A stretch of DNA of 64,000 nucleotides from Tribonema minus (taxonomy: Eukaryota > Sar > Xanthophyceae > Tribonematales > Tribonemataceae): assembly GCA_017506865.1 (NCBI GenBank), contig JAFCMP010000524.1:186001-250000 (forward strand), written 5' to 3'. A program made the translations under genes and the position numbers. The notes below the pieces were generated by a model. It had not been told where the DNA came from. It was given only the letters and a program-made list of their open reading frames with translations, and did no database searches. Of this stretch, positions 28,501 through 37,800 are shown piece after piece (the first letter of the stretch is position 1; the number at the start of each line of letters is the position of its first letter).

Positions 28501-29230
28501 ATGCGCCTTTGTTTGATGTGAGCTGTGCTTTCAAAAAACTGCACTTGCGAGTGGGATGTGTGCTGTGCGTCTCTGACCTCGTGAAGCCATTGCGCCATTC
28601 AAAGTTCATGCCCCGCATGAAGAGGTCCCTTCTTGCTTGCTAGGACACGGCAGGTACAACAGTCGCGACATTGGCTCAGAGCATTGTGGTATGTCTGCTG
28701 CGCACCAAATGTCCATGCGGTTGGCACTACGTTTCGCTTTGGTCACCATGGTCAACATGTGCATGTTCCAAGCATGCAGGTTGAGGCTCTGCACCAGAAG
28801 TCCAGTACCGTTCTCAAGTACTTGACCTGGGGCTGTTGTTTCATGACAATCAGACATTGCCATCATGATTGTCGTCAAACGATCAGAGCTATTGTACGCC
28901 ATCACAAATTCAGCAAGACTGTGTTGAGTGTCCATGCGAGGCAAGGCCATTAAAGCCCACGAGGAGCTTACCTGATGTGCTTCTGACCACTTTGGTGGCA
29001 GGCTGCTGGCGTGTAAAGAGGGCCGTTGTCTCACATGGAAACTTACGCAAACTTCCTGCGTGCCTTGCGTGCAGATCATACCCCCCGAGAACCTGCCGCC
29101 GCAGTACGGTGGAACGTGCACCATACCCCTGGGCCAGTCGCCCGCAGAGGTGTCTCTGCGAGCGCACGTCATGACAGAGCTGCAGCGCACCAATTCCGAC
29201 ATGCTGCCAGTGCCGCCCGTGGCAGTCTAA
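10542..29230 (+). CDS. SEC14/CRAL-TRIO membrane protein with beta-trefoil-like N-terminal region, 21 exons
   Basis: Exons: 10542-10591, 11505-11621, 13000-13147, 13767-13945, 15124-15280, 15824-15987, 16505-16579, 17128-17215, 17892-18022, 18978-19217, 19797-19904, 20623-20703, 21378-21498, 22245-22346, 23459-23576, 24864-25108, 25967-26158, 26703-26893, 27581-27722, 28163-28393, 29075-29230. They total 3036 bases, 1011 residues, with all phases closing. Residues 1-217 are Ser/Arg/Ala-rich and probably disordered. Residues ~240-550 contain three spaced modules with YG signatures (LKYGQALRLWARS, VRYGDIVCLLDMRG, VRYGDSNVVAMVED), suggesting a three-fold beta-trefoil or MIR-like fold. Residues 629-651 and 661-681 are hydrophobic membrane segments. 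Residues ~770-1011 are a SEC14 lipid-transfer domain (FHLPDCNGHMVYYEMPG, VDKLTIVFDCE, ILNAPSALNLFYGALKSI, PPENLPPQYGGTC). The start codon lies in GCCATGG. The intron after exon 15 begins GC. The SEC14 call is firm; the trefoil call is inference, and ligand and role are unknown. Confidence 0.85.
12203..12340. repeat. 69-bp tandem duplication in intron 2 of the SEC14-type gene
   Basis: Two head-to-tail copies of a 69-base unit beginning ccagcaaaccctagaagacg differ at very few positions, so the duplication is recent. No exon is involved. Confidence 0.9.
13148..13480 (+). repeat. donor-side copies of exon 3 (SEC14-type gene) in a minisatellite block
   Basis: The end of exon 3 (gacagtgagctgctgaac...gccactg) recurs at about 13227-13262 and again, shorter, at about 13441-13473, inside the following intron. 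Between them run ~50-bp units built on catctcatcagtgctc and ttgagcatcacc. The donor GTGAGA after the true exon has become TTGAGC or TTAGCA in the copies. Confidence 0.85.
14136..14192 (+). repeat. donor-side copy of exon 4 end (SEC14-type gene)
   Basis: The last ~45 bases of exon 4 (…cagacgctccagcatcactg…cgaccgag) are repeated 240 bases downstream and still end in an intact donor (accaag/gtacgt). The copy therefore carries a plausible decoy 5' splice site. Confidence 0.88.
14531..14554. repeat. interstitial telomere-like array
   Basis: About four TTAGGG-like units (one TTAGGC variant) lie in intron 4 of the SEC14-type gene. Confidence 0.85.
15414..15583. repeat. two interstitial telomere-like arrays in opposite orientation
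   Basis: CCCTAA units at 15414-15432 and imperfect TTAGGG units at 15544-15583 face each other within intron 5 of the SEC14-type gene. A further short piece lies near 15667-15682. Confidence 0.85.
15792..15812 (+). repeat. poly-C tract serving as polypyrimidine tract
   Basis: A run of 21 C residues lies directly before the acceptor of exon 6 (cag ending 15823). C-runs also precede exon 10 of the same gene (18775-18810 and 18940-18960), so homopolymer C tracts probably act as the pyrimidine tract. Confidence 0.7.
16100..16210 (+). repeat. decayed donor-side copy of exon 6 (SEC14-type gene)
   Basis: Blocks gctgacgcagtgttgaag and gttgaagtacggccaggcg match the middle of exon 6 (15907-15942). 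They continue to a degraded end (tcaactcgcgag/tatgtatg) where the true exon has actcccag/gtatgt. The copy lacks a proper GT donor. Confidence 0.8.
16691..16722 (+). repeat. donor-side copy of exon 7 end (SEC14-type gene)
   Basis: The last ~25 bases of exon 7 plus donor (actctaaagccaccag/gtatgag) recur as actctcaagccaccag/gtatgag about 137 bases downstream. The donor is still perfect. Confidence 0.85.
17001..17036. repeat. interstitial telomere-like array
   Basis: Four near-perfect CCCTAA repeats lie in intron 7 of the SEC14-type gene. Confidence 0.9.
18023..18560 (+). repeat. array of at least six decayed copies of exon 9 end plus donor
   Basis: The end of exon 9 (gggtacgcactcaacagtag … gacatcaa/gtgagt) recurs around 18090, 18165-18250, 18272-18335, 18361-18400, 18425-18475 and 18507-18555, becoming less like the exon with distance. 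Each copy is followed by runs of GTGA/GAGT, as if the donor GTGAGT had grown into a microsatellite. The copy at 18165-18246 is almost intact and keeps its donor. Confidence 0.92.
18755..18965 (+). repeat. acceptor-side copy of exon 10 (SEC14-type gene)
   Basis: Positions 18755-18890 (gatgagcactgc, C-run, ccccaggccccgccacatga, aaaggcgagatgcacat…, cgcagagtacgagctc) are repeated at about 18927-19045. In the second copy the exon continues to full length and is used. The first copy has a good acceptor but no downstream donor, so it would act as a decoy. Confidence 0.88.
21541..21740 (+). repeat. three donor-side copies of exon 13 end (SEC14-type gene)
   Basis: The end of exon 13 (ccaatcacatttgagctacc accagtacag/gtacga) recurs at about 21549-21588 and 21679-21712. 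A shorter one (gtacacag/gtacgaagctgtgag) lies near 21615. All keep a GT donor. The intervening intron pieces (atacatgtatgtactgcaga-like, ggtgtcatcgcaagtact) are duplicated too, so whole ~130-bp exon/intron units were copied. Confidence 0.9.
21905..22135 (+). repeat. acceptor-side copy of the intron end before exon 14
   Basis: The segment with gtggtgaacatgtggc (21930s) and cttgaactttgcacttgcag/gttgcaagcgc (22086-22120) is repeated as gtggtgaacatgcggc and cttgaactttgcacttgcag/gtcgcaagcgc at 22182-22255. Only the second leads into a full exon. Confidence 0.82.
23690..23860 (+). repeat. two copies of exon 15 end with GC donor
   Basis: The end of exon 15, cccttaaggagtccacag/gcaagt, recurs at about 23690-23715 and 23825-23850. 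In both, the unusual GC donor (gcaagt) is kept, with flanking intron sequence (cttgcatctatt, ttcaacatcgcttttg) duplicated as well. Confidence 0.88.
24290..24312. repeat. interstitial telomere-like array
   Basis: Three to four TTAGGG/TTTAGGG units lie in intron 15 of the SEC14-type gene. Confidence 0.85.
24505..24860 (+). repeat. three acceptor-side copies of exon 16 (SEC14-type gene)
   Basis: The unit tactgcag/cgcggctggtgctgtggc plus up to ~70 bases of exon start occurs at about 24510, 24614 and 24774 before the functional one at 24864. The copy at 24614 extends longest (through ggtcgccagcaacatggtgg) before breaking off. A shared intron block, ccatgagtaacc…cttctc, separates them. The last copy, attached to the full 245-base exon, is the one that closes the frame. 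Confidence 0.92.
25312..25356. repeat. interstitial telomere-like array with inversion
   Basis: TTAGGG-like units run into CCTAAC units within intron 16 of the SEC14-type gene, so the array switches orientation. Confidence 0.8.
25795..25885 (+). repeat. two acceptor-side copies resembling exon 17 start (SEC14-type gene)
   Basis: The sequence ctgcaggccctcgtgacagg cggttcattcgcatgca occurs twice in tandem. It resembles the true acceptor and exon start at 25961-25990 (ctacag/gacctagtagcaggagattc). The two copies are almost identical to each other but ~70% like the real exon, so they may be an older duplicate that was re-duplicated. Confidence 0.65.
26590..26650 (+). repeat. possible copy of exon 18 start (SEC14-type gene)
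   Basis: The string cattgccgaagagggcgtga near 26610 resembles the start of exon 18 (attgccgaagaaggtgatg, 26703). It lacks a clear AG acceptor at the matching place. Confidence 0.5.
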
Positions 29231-30348
29231 TCGCCAGCACTTATGTAGTGGTCCTCGAAGGCGTTGATGTTCGCCATGCATACGGATGTGAAACAGGGAT
29301 ACATGGCAGATGCTGCCAGCACTGGCGCTGCTGCAACGCGTATGACATATGTGTTAGAAGAGCTCCCTTGTTTTTTGATGTTTCAAGTTAATGGCAACGC
29401 ATCGCAAGTATGCAAGCTTTGCCTCTCTGCTGCATATCCTGTTACAACTGCCACTCAGAACTTGTTTCATCAGGCACTGTACGCTAGTTGCGAGTGTTGG
29501 CCCTATGGGGCGCTTTGTACTGTTTGTCAAGTGTGTCTGCAGCAGTGGAAGGCCAGCCCCACTGGCAGTCTGTGTGCTCTTGATGTTTTTCTTGGTGCCG
29601 ATTGCTTGTGCGAGCCTGCGTGTCTACTGGAAACTGATTGAAAGTCTCAGCACGACGTGTAGCGTGTGGCAGTCAGAACTTCAAAGTGAGGTACAGCAAC
29701 TTGCCAGCCAGCAAGTGTTGCTCAAAAAGACAAGTTCAACTTCTCCTGACACGAATCTTGTCAAGCGGTACGTGGCTCTAGACTCTGGAACCGCATGCTG
29801 TATATCGAACAGCGGGGGTAGGTTTAAGGCACGCTATAAGGTTAGGTGTAAGGCACATGATCATGGGAGGCGCCATGCATAACTTCCGAAACCAGGCTAG
29901 GAGCACAGCAGAAAGTGGAACTTACTTAAAGTGCTGTGCTGTGCGAACAGACTACATGACTTGCTGCACACATGGTGCTGGGTTGATCCTGCAGTGCACG
30001 CCCCGATAAAACGTATGTCTGCCAAACCGAACGACCCGCCGGCCGGCCGCCGACGCCGGCCGACGCCGACACGGCGGGCTCTGTAACCGCAACCCGTCTA
30101 GGGGACACGAGTTCAAGTACGAGTTCGAGTCAAATCCCCTCTCCAAATCCCCTTTAAAAAGTCCGTGAGGAAATCCAGTTGTTTCGCCTGCCGCGGTGTG
30201 CCCTCAACCAGTGAGAGCACTTCATTTCCGTGAGTAACAGTCATCTGTTTTCGACGGCAAGGGCAAGCTGGGATACAGCATACCTGTGTTTGTGAAGGAC
30301 AGCAGCACACACATCTGGAGAGAGAGAATCTTTGCCGGCAATTGCAAC
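29231..30348. other. 1.1 kb intergenic spacer between SEC14-type gene and mutase
   Basis: No convincing gene is visible. A GC-rich palindromic stretch (ccggccggccgccgacgccggccgacg) lies near 30040-30070. The mutase promoter and 5' UTR should be here, but no clear core motif is seen. Confidence 0.55.
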
Positions 30349-33300
30349 ATGCTGAACAGCCGGCGACAGCTGGGATGCATTGCCATGCGGACTCTGAAGC
30401 GGAGCCATGCTCAAGTCACTCTGGCTCGTAGCCTGGCCTCTTACCCTCCCAAGTGGGCAGAAGCAGCTGCCAAGGAGCTCAAGGGGAAAACACCGGATAA
30501 GCTGGAACGGCAGACAGCCGAGGGCATCACTCTCAAGCCCCTCTATACTGATCCTGCAAAGCCAGATGATGTGCCTGGCGAGTTTCCGTTTACTCGCGGC
30601 CCGTACGCGACCATGTACACCGCCAGGTCAGTGCTTGACCGCGATCCTTCACCTTACTTTTTGTTTCTGTACCGGTTGAAGCTGACATCTTCCTGCTGCT
30701 GCTGCCCGTTACAGGCCTTGGACCATCAGGCAGTATGCAGGCTTCAGTACTGCTGAGGAGAGCAATGCTTTCTACAGGCGCAACCTGGCGATGGGACAGC
30801 AGGGGCTGTCCGTTGCCTTCGACCTCGCCACCCACCGCGGTTACGATTCGGATCACCCTAGGCAAGTGGAGACGAGCAGTATGAAGCAGCTTGGGAGCTC
30901 TGTTCTCTCGTATTTGTCGCCCAGCAATGGTTGATGTGATGCTGTGCTCACAGGCCAGGGCACTTGACCGCCGGGACGGCAACAAATGCATCACTTGCTC
31001 TTGAAGCATGTTGCCTTATGTGTATGATGACTGTGCTCTGCCAACCACGGCATACAAACTTACAGTGACACCCTTGCATTATTGTATAAGTCCATGTGCG
31101 TTATAGCTCTGCAGTTTAGATAGGTGTGCCAACGTTACGCCAGTGCGTTACGACTGTGAAAACATTGGCCACACTGGTTTGACAAAATGCTCTGTCCTGA
31201 CCTCGCCTTTCAAATACCTTCCAACTGGCAATGTACTGCAGGGTTACCGGTGATGTGGGCATGGCTGGCGTGCCTATCGACACCGTGGAGGACATGAAAG
31301 TGCTGTTCAGTGGCATTCCTCTAGAGAAGGCAAGTTCTTGAACGATTCAATTTATGCTGTTGGTACACATGTTGTGGACCACGAGCAATGTGCCAGCTTC
31401 AACAAAAGAAGGACACTTTCGGGGTCATCAAACAGACCTCACGTGTACAGGCCACGTGATTGCCATCGACTGGCTGTTCATCACCGCAATACCACAGTGA
31501 GCGCCCAAAGCAAACTAGCAATTATGGTGTCCCTGTTGCTTCAAGCAGCATTCCAAGCTACCTGCTTACGCTGTCATACACGACATGTTTGCTGGCCTGG
31601 TGTGGCCACATTTATTGTTTTGTACTTTTATTAATTTCGCTTCGCAAGGGGCGCGAAAAGCCCTCTCTTTGGATGTGCACTCAATGCAACATTTTGTACT
31701 TCTATATATTTGGGAACGTACAAAAGATGGAGTGGAGATGTCTCCCCCAAGCTTTTGGGTCTCGGCACTTCTGTCGAATCAGGTAGCGATCAGCTTTCAT
31801 TCCTCGCAGCCTTGGGTTCATCATTGGTGTGCATCAGTTGACCATCACCATTTCATGACTCACATGCGCGCACTCCGCTGCAGATGTCGGTGAGCATGAC
31901 CATGAATGGAGCGGTGCTGCCTGTGCTGCATTGTGTACTACATTGTGGATGTGTCTCTTCCTATTTCTTGAGTTTCGACGCATCTGTCATATTAGGTGAC
32001 TCTCAGCTCCCGTTCCCTATACTCTTGGGTCCATCATTGGTGCACATTAACTGACCATCAATATTTCACGCCATACATGTGTGTCGTGCAATCTGCTGCA
32101 GATGTCGGTGAGTATGACCATGAACGGAGCGGTGCTGCCTGTGCTGGCGTACTACATTGTGGCGGCGGAGGAGCAGGGGGTCAAGCAGGAGCAGCTGCAG
32201 GGTACTATCCAGAATGACATCCTTAAGGTGAGATGACAATGCTAATGGTTCTGGCAGCAAGGTCGCTCTCAGTGTGTGTGCGCGTTTAAAAACAACGCCA
32301 ATCTCAAGTATCTCACCTGGGGCTTTTCACTTGCATCTTGTATGCCGTTAAATTTAAAGCCTGTGGGTGTATGTAGTTGCATTGCCCATAACCTTCTGAC
32401 AGTTCGTGACAAGCAGGAGCAGCTGCAGGGTACTGTTCAAAATGATATCATCAAGGTGAGATGACAGTGCCCACAATTTTGCCAGCACATTCATCCTTTC
32501 TCAAGGGTGCAAGGTATAAAAAACGGCGTTCAGGTTTCGAATTGGCAGACGTAAATGCGGTTGTGTTGCGCGACAGTTAGTCGGCAATGCGCAAATCAGT
32601 TATTCACAGCATGCACGTGCAACTTGTGGCCGTTCAACTTGGCAATCTGCGGAGCGAGAATGCATGGCACAGACTCAATGCCAATGATTGCAACGGCAAT
32701 ACGGTAATGATGTTGCAGGTGTATGTGTCTTTGAACATGCTTCATCTCATGTTGGCATAGTACCTAGCTGGCAGTGCAATCACAAATGGGGTGACTTCAC
32801 GGTGTGCTACAAGCTGGATGTGACAGTACACAAACTTGAAGTTTACACACAATGCCACTGTGTTCATCGGGATGATCAGTTTCGTTCAGTTGCACGCTGG
32901 ATGCAACCTGGTGGTGGACGGAGTTGAAGTTGAAGTTTCTTTGTATCAGGCATCTGTTGTGAATGCGTATACCGTCCTGCTGAATTTGTGGGTGACCTCA
33001 GCTGGGGATGCCTGCTGGCATCACTGCACACGTCGACCACGATGATCACATCCAATCGCGCACACCAGTTGATGCTGCCAGAGCTGTATGCTTTGCAGAC
33101 GTAGTGACATGTAGTCCGATGAGCAGGATCTTAGCGAGCAGCATCACGACCGTTATGTATAGTCAACACCCTACGCGTACCAGTTGATGCTGTCAGAGCT
33201 GTGTGCTTTGCAGACATAGTGAAATGTATTGCGACGAGCAGGATCTCAGCAAGCAGCACCCACTTTATTCACTACAATCATACACACTCGCGCACGTGTT

Positions 33301-34853
33301 TGGTGTTTGCAGCCCTGAATCAGTCAGGCAGCAGTACTGCCTTCCATCCATAGCCAACATCCTTTTCGCGTACTGTAATGCACTTAGACTTTGACTTTGA
33401 CTCTGTTCTTGTGTGCGCTGTGCACAGGAGTTCATGGTGCGCAACACATTCTAACATGGTGAACTGTAGACCCATGGGGTAGGACCTCAATGAGCATTAC
33501 GTCCATTCACCTATAGTCGACATCCTACTCTGCATAACTGATCTCAACTTTGAATCTGCTCCTGTGTGTCCTACTCTGCATAACTGATCTCAACTTTGAA
33601 TCTGCTCTTGTGTGCACTTTGCGCAGGAGTTCATGGTGCGCAACACGTGCATCTACCCGCTTCGCGTAATTCCATCCACTTAGACTTGGACTTTGACTCT
33701 GTTTCTGTGTGCACTGTGCGCAGGAGTTCATGGTGCGCAACACGTTCATCTACCCGCCAACGCCCAGCATGCGCGCCATTGGCGACATATTTGGCTACAC
33801 TGCAGACTACATGCCCAAGTACAACAGCATCAGCATCAGTGGCTACCACATGCAGGTGAGCGAAGGCTGTGTTTGACGTATGACTTTCATGTGATATGAA
33901 GAAATGCAAGCTTGAGTTTATAGGTACGGTTGGCAACAGCGACGTGTATGTAATGAAGGAGTGGTGAGCGTACCGCTGACTATATGCCCAAGTACAACAG
34001 CATCAGCATCAGCGGCTAACACATGCAGGTAAGTGAATGCCCAGCCACTGTCCCTGAGGTAATGTAAGCGTGAGTGACAACGTGCACCAATAAAGTATCA
34101 TGTTTAGACTTCAGGTGTTTGGAGTACGGCTTGCACGTATTGCATAGTACAGGCCCCACTACAACGGCATCAGCATCAGCGGCTACCACATGCAGGTGAG
34201 CGAATGCCCACTGACTATCTCCGAGGCAATCTGATTGTGTGTGGCAATGTGCATTACCAGTCTCACGCAAACAGACACTAATTGTTATGTGACTTGCACA
34301 TTACTACTGGCCTGAGGTAACGTGAGCGAGGGTGACAACGGGCATAACTATAGTCTCACGTGAACTTGAATGTTTGGCGTAAGACTTGCACGTATGACTT
34401 GCACGTGATACGAAGAAATGCAAGCTTGGTGTTACAGGTATGGTTGGCAACAGCGTTGTGTGCCATGGATGTGTATGTAATGAAGGAGTTGTCGGCGTAC
34501 GCATTCTTGCAGTATCGCATTCTATCTCGTGTACTTGGAACAGTGTTATGTGTGTGACTGCATCTACTTGTTTGGTTACTAAATGAACTGCGCTTGCTGC
34601 ATCTGTTTGGATAATAAAATAAATACTTCTACTTCTAGAATCGTTCTGCTTTGAAATCTGCTATGTGCAGGACTCTGGACATAGATGCTTCAGCACCATG
34701 TAGACTGCTCAAAACACCAAAACACAAAAAATTTGTCATGGGCCAGATGAAGCACCAGCACTTGCTGCCGTTGCATTTGCTGGAGAAGCTGCCCCTCAGT
34801 GTGTCACATGTCCTGCAAGACATTGCCGTAATAGCAATGCTTACCCACCCGAC

Positions 34854-34899
<46 letters not shown>

Positions 34900-37800
34900 C
34901 GTCTGCACGAGCAGGAGGCTGGCGCCGACAGCAAGGTGAGAAGCACAGAAGCATCGGTCCATGTGTTGCGCGTTCTGAGAGGTCCTATGAAGGAGGGGTT
35001 CTCTATATTCCATCATCTGCACATGAGCAGCTCAAGATAGTCTTGTCAACCACTATGCATCGTTTGTAAGAGGATGCTTGGTACCCCAGGTTGGTGGTTC
35101 AGATTAGCACTGTAGGCCAGTCCCCTTGTCACATGCCACGGCTCCGTGTACCACATTCTCGAGGGCTGGTTGTGTGCCTCTCCCTGCTGAACATGAACGT
35201 TGCAGGCCAGAGGCCACTGCCACAAGGTGCTGTATACCTACAGGCCCCTTTTCTGCGCTTAAATAGATTGGTTGGCTGTCTTTTAAAACTTTTGCTTGAA
35301 AAACTTTAAAAAATGGTTTTCAGCAACACTCTTTTATTATTATTTTTAGCTCACTTTTAGCTTTGTTGTAGGGGCTGGCGTTTTGTGTCCTATTTCACTA
35401 TGGCTCCTGACTCCATGAGTTTGTCACAGCTGCAACTCGAGCTTGGATAGCATTTTGTGCGGTTGTGGCGTATCTCTGAGCGCGCATCACTTTGCGTGGC
35501 CCGGCCAGTGCTGAATGCCATCACTATTCGCTGGCTCCTGCTGCAGCTTGAACTGGCACTCACCATTGCGGACGGGCTGGAGTACATCAAGACGGCCGTG
35601 GATGCAGGTATGTATGTATATGCACATCAAAATGCAGACTTGAAGTTGCTTGCCCCAATGGCAGCGTCAGCTTCTTGTTGCTTTTGAGTATAATTGTTGC
35701 TGTGCAGGGTGCAGCTGCCTGATTATGACGCCAACGACAGTAGCGGTGACATGCGTAGTATAGTGGTGCCTCGGTGCTCTCACAACTTTGGTCACAACGT
35801 TTAGGCGTCGCAATGCAGTGTGTACAATGCCAGCGAGCGGCATGCTGATGTAAAGAAAACTATATCGAAGTGAATTATCATCTCCAGAGCAGTTTGTGCT
35901 CCTGCTGCCTCATATCATCTGATCTCTGGATTGCCAAACTTATCAACTACTCTTGTATACGTCTCAAGTACACACACGACGATCATGCCTTGAATCACAC
36001 GAGCATTCTTGATGTGTGTTTGACGTGTGATACGCAGGCCTGCCGGTGGACAAGGTGGCACCGCGTCTGTCCTTCTTCTTCTGCATCGGCATGAACTTCT
36101 ACATGGAGGTGAGGCGAAGTGACAGTTGAAGTGACAGTTAAAATTCAGGCGATGTGCCTCCATCGCAGTTTGACATCTTGTCACAATGCATGAGCAGCTA
36201 TAGCACCGTCATTGCACTTGTAGCTTGAGCGTAGTGTGTCACCAGAGTTGGGTATGTGCGGTGCTCTGGGTAGTGATGTGTGACTTACAATATGTCAGGT
36301 GTCAATGTGTGATCGTGTGTGTGCGTGTTAGGGGGGGGGGAGGGGGGAGGCATGGGGTATGCACCAATTGGGGGGGAGGGGGGAGGCATGGGGTATGCAC
36401 CAATTTGTAGTGTGAGGAGCGGGCGCTGGCTTGTGGTTGATTTGAGCGCAACCACTTTCTTCACTGAGAACATCTCAACATGCATGGGTGCTGATGTAAA
36501 ATCGCCCCTTCAATTCGCGTCTTTCATCCCAGGACAATGCAAAAACATGACAAGTAATTTGTTTGCATTGCCACTTGACATACCACCACCTGATGCGTAT
36601 TTGTACGCACCCGTTCGCTCGTCCTGCGCACTTGTGTCCTTGCAGATTGCCAAGCTGCGGGCGGCGCGCTACGTGTGGGCCAACATGGTCAAGGACCGCT
36701 TCAAGCCCAAGAACGCCAAGAGTCTCGTGCTGCGCACCCACTGTCAGACCAGTGGCTACAGGTGAATTTTCTGATGCAACTAGTACCTTGATTTGGCAGA
36801 TAACCCTGCCTTCAGGTTCTTGTTGCATGGTAGTGCAGTAAGGGTTAGGGTTAGGGTCAGATGCGCACGGCACTTGCAGCGGCAATGATTGGCAACAGCA
36901 CCAAAGATAGTCGCTACGTCTGAAGCGATGCTATGATAACCAGTCTTTAGCATGAATGAGTTCTTTGTTCATGATTTCAACCATGTGTTCAGTACCGCTT
37001 GGGTACACCGTCACGCCTTGCAGCAGAGCTCAGCTTGTGAAGACACTCACCCTCGTCATTGTCCATAATTCACAAGCAACAGGTGTGTGCTGCCATTGCA
37101 CCCATTGCTGAGTTACTTAATGCCTCACTCATTGACTTACTCAATGACTCACGTGATGCCTCACACGTGCTTCATGGCACTGGTCAAATGCCTGCAGCCT
37201 GACGGAGCAGGATCCCTACAACAACATCATGACTCAACGACGCACACAATGACTCACATGATGACTCACTCAATGAATCACTCAATGACTCACACTCCGT
37301 GCAGCCTGACGGAGCAGGACCCCTACAACAACATCATCCGCACAACTATTGAGGCCATGTCGGCAGTCATGGGCGGCACGCAGTCCCTGCACACCAACAG
37401 CTTCGATGAGGTACGTGAAAAACAAACAACACAGTCAGGATCGATTTTCAGAGCACTGCTACAACAGCGTCTGTGTCTGGTTGCAATGTTGCGCAACGCT
37501 CAGAAAGGCTCAAACACATACTTCAGAAGTACATACATACCATATGACGCGCACCTTGAGGCCAAATGTGCTGCTGCGCAGCATTTATGTGCCGCACATG
37601 CCAACCGCTTTACGACAAGTAGTACTCGTGAAGTAGTCCATTGGAACATCAAAATTTGCACGAGTGCTTGAGTACTGCTCCCAGTGAAAGTGAAAATTCA
37701 CTCGAGTAATAGAGTACTCGTCCTGACTGTCATTTGCCAGTCTATTTTAATACAAGCCTGCATGTGACGTTGTCGCTTGATGGGAAGTTTGTGGCGTTGC

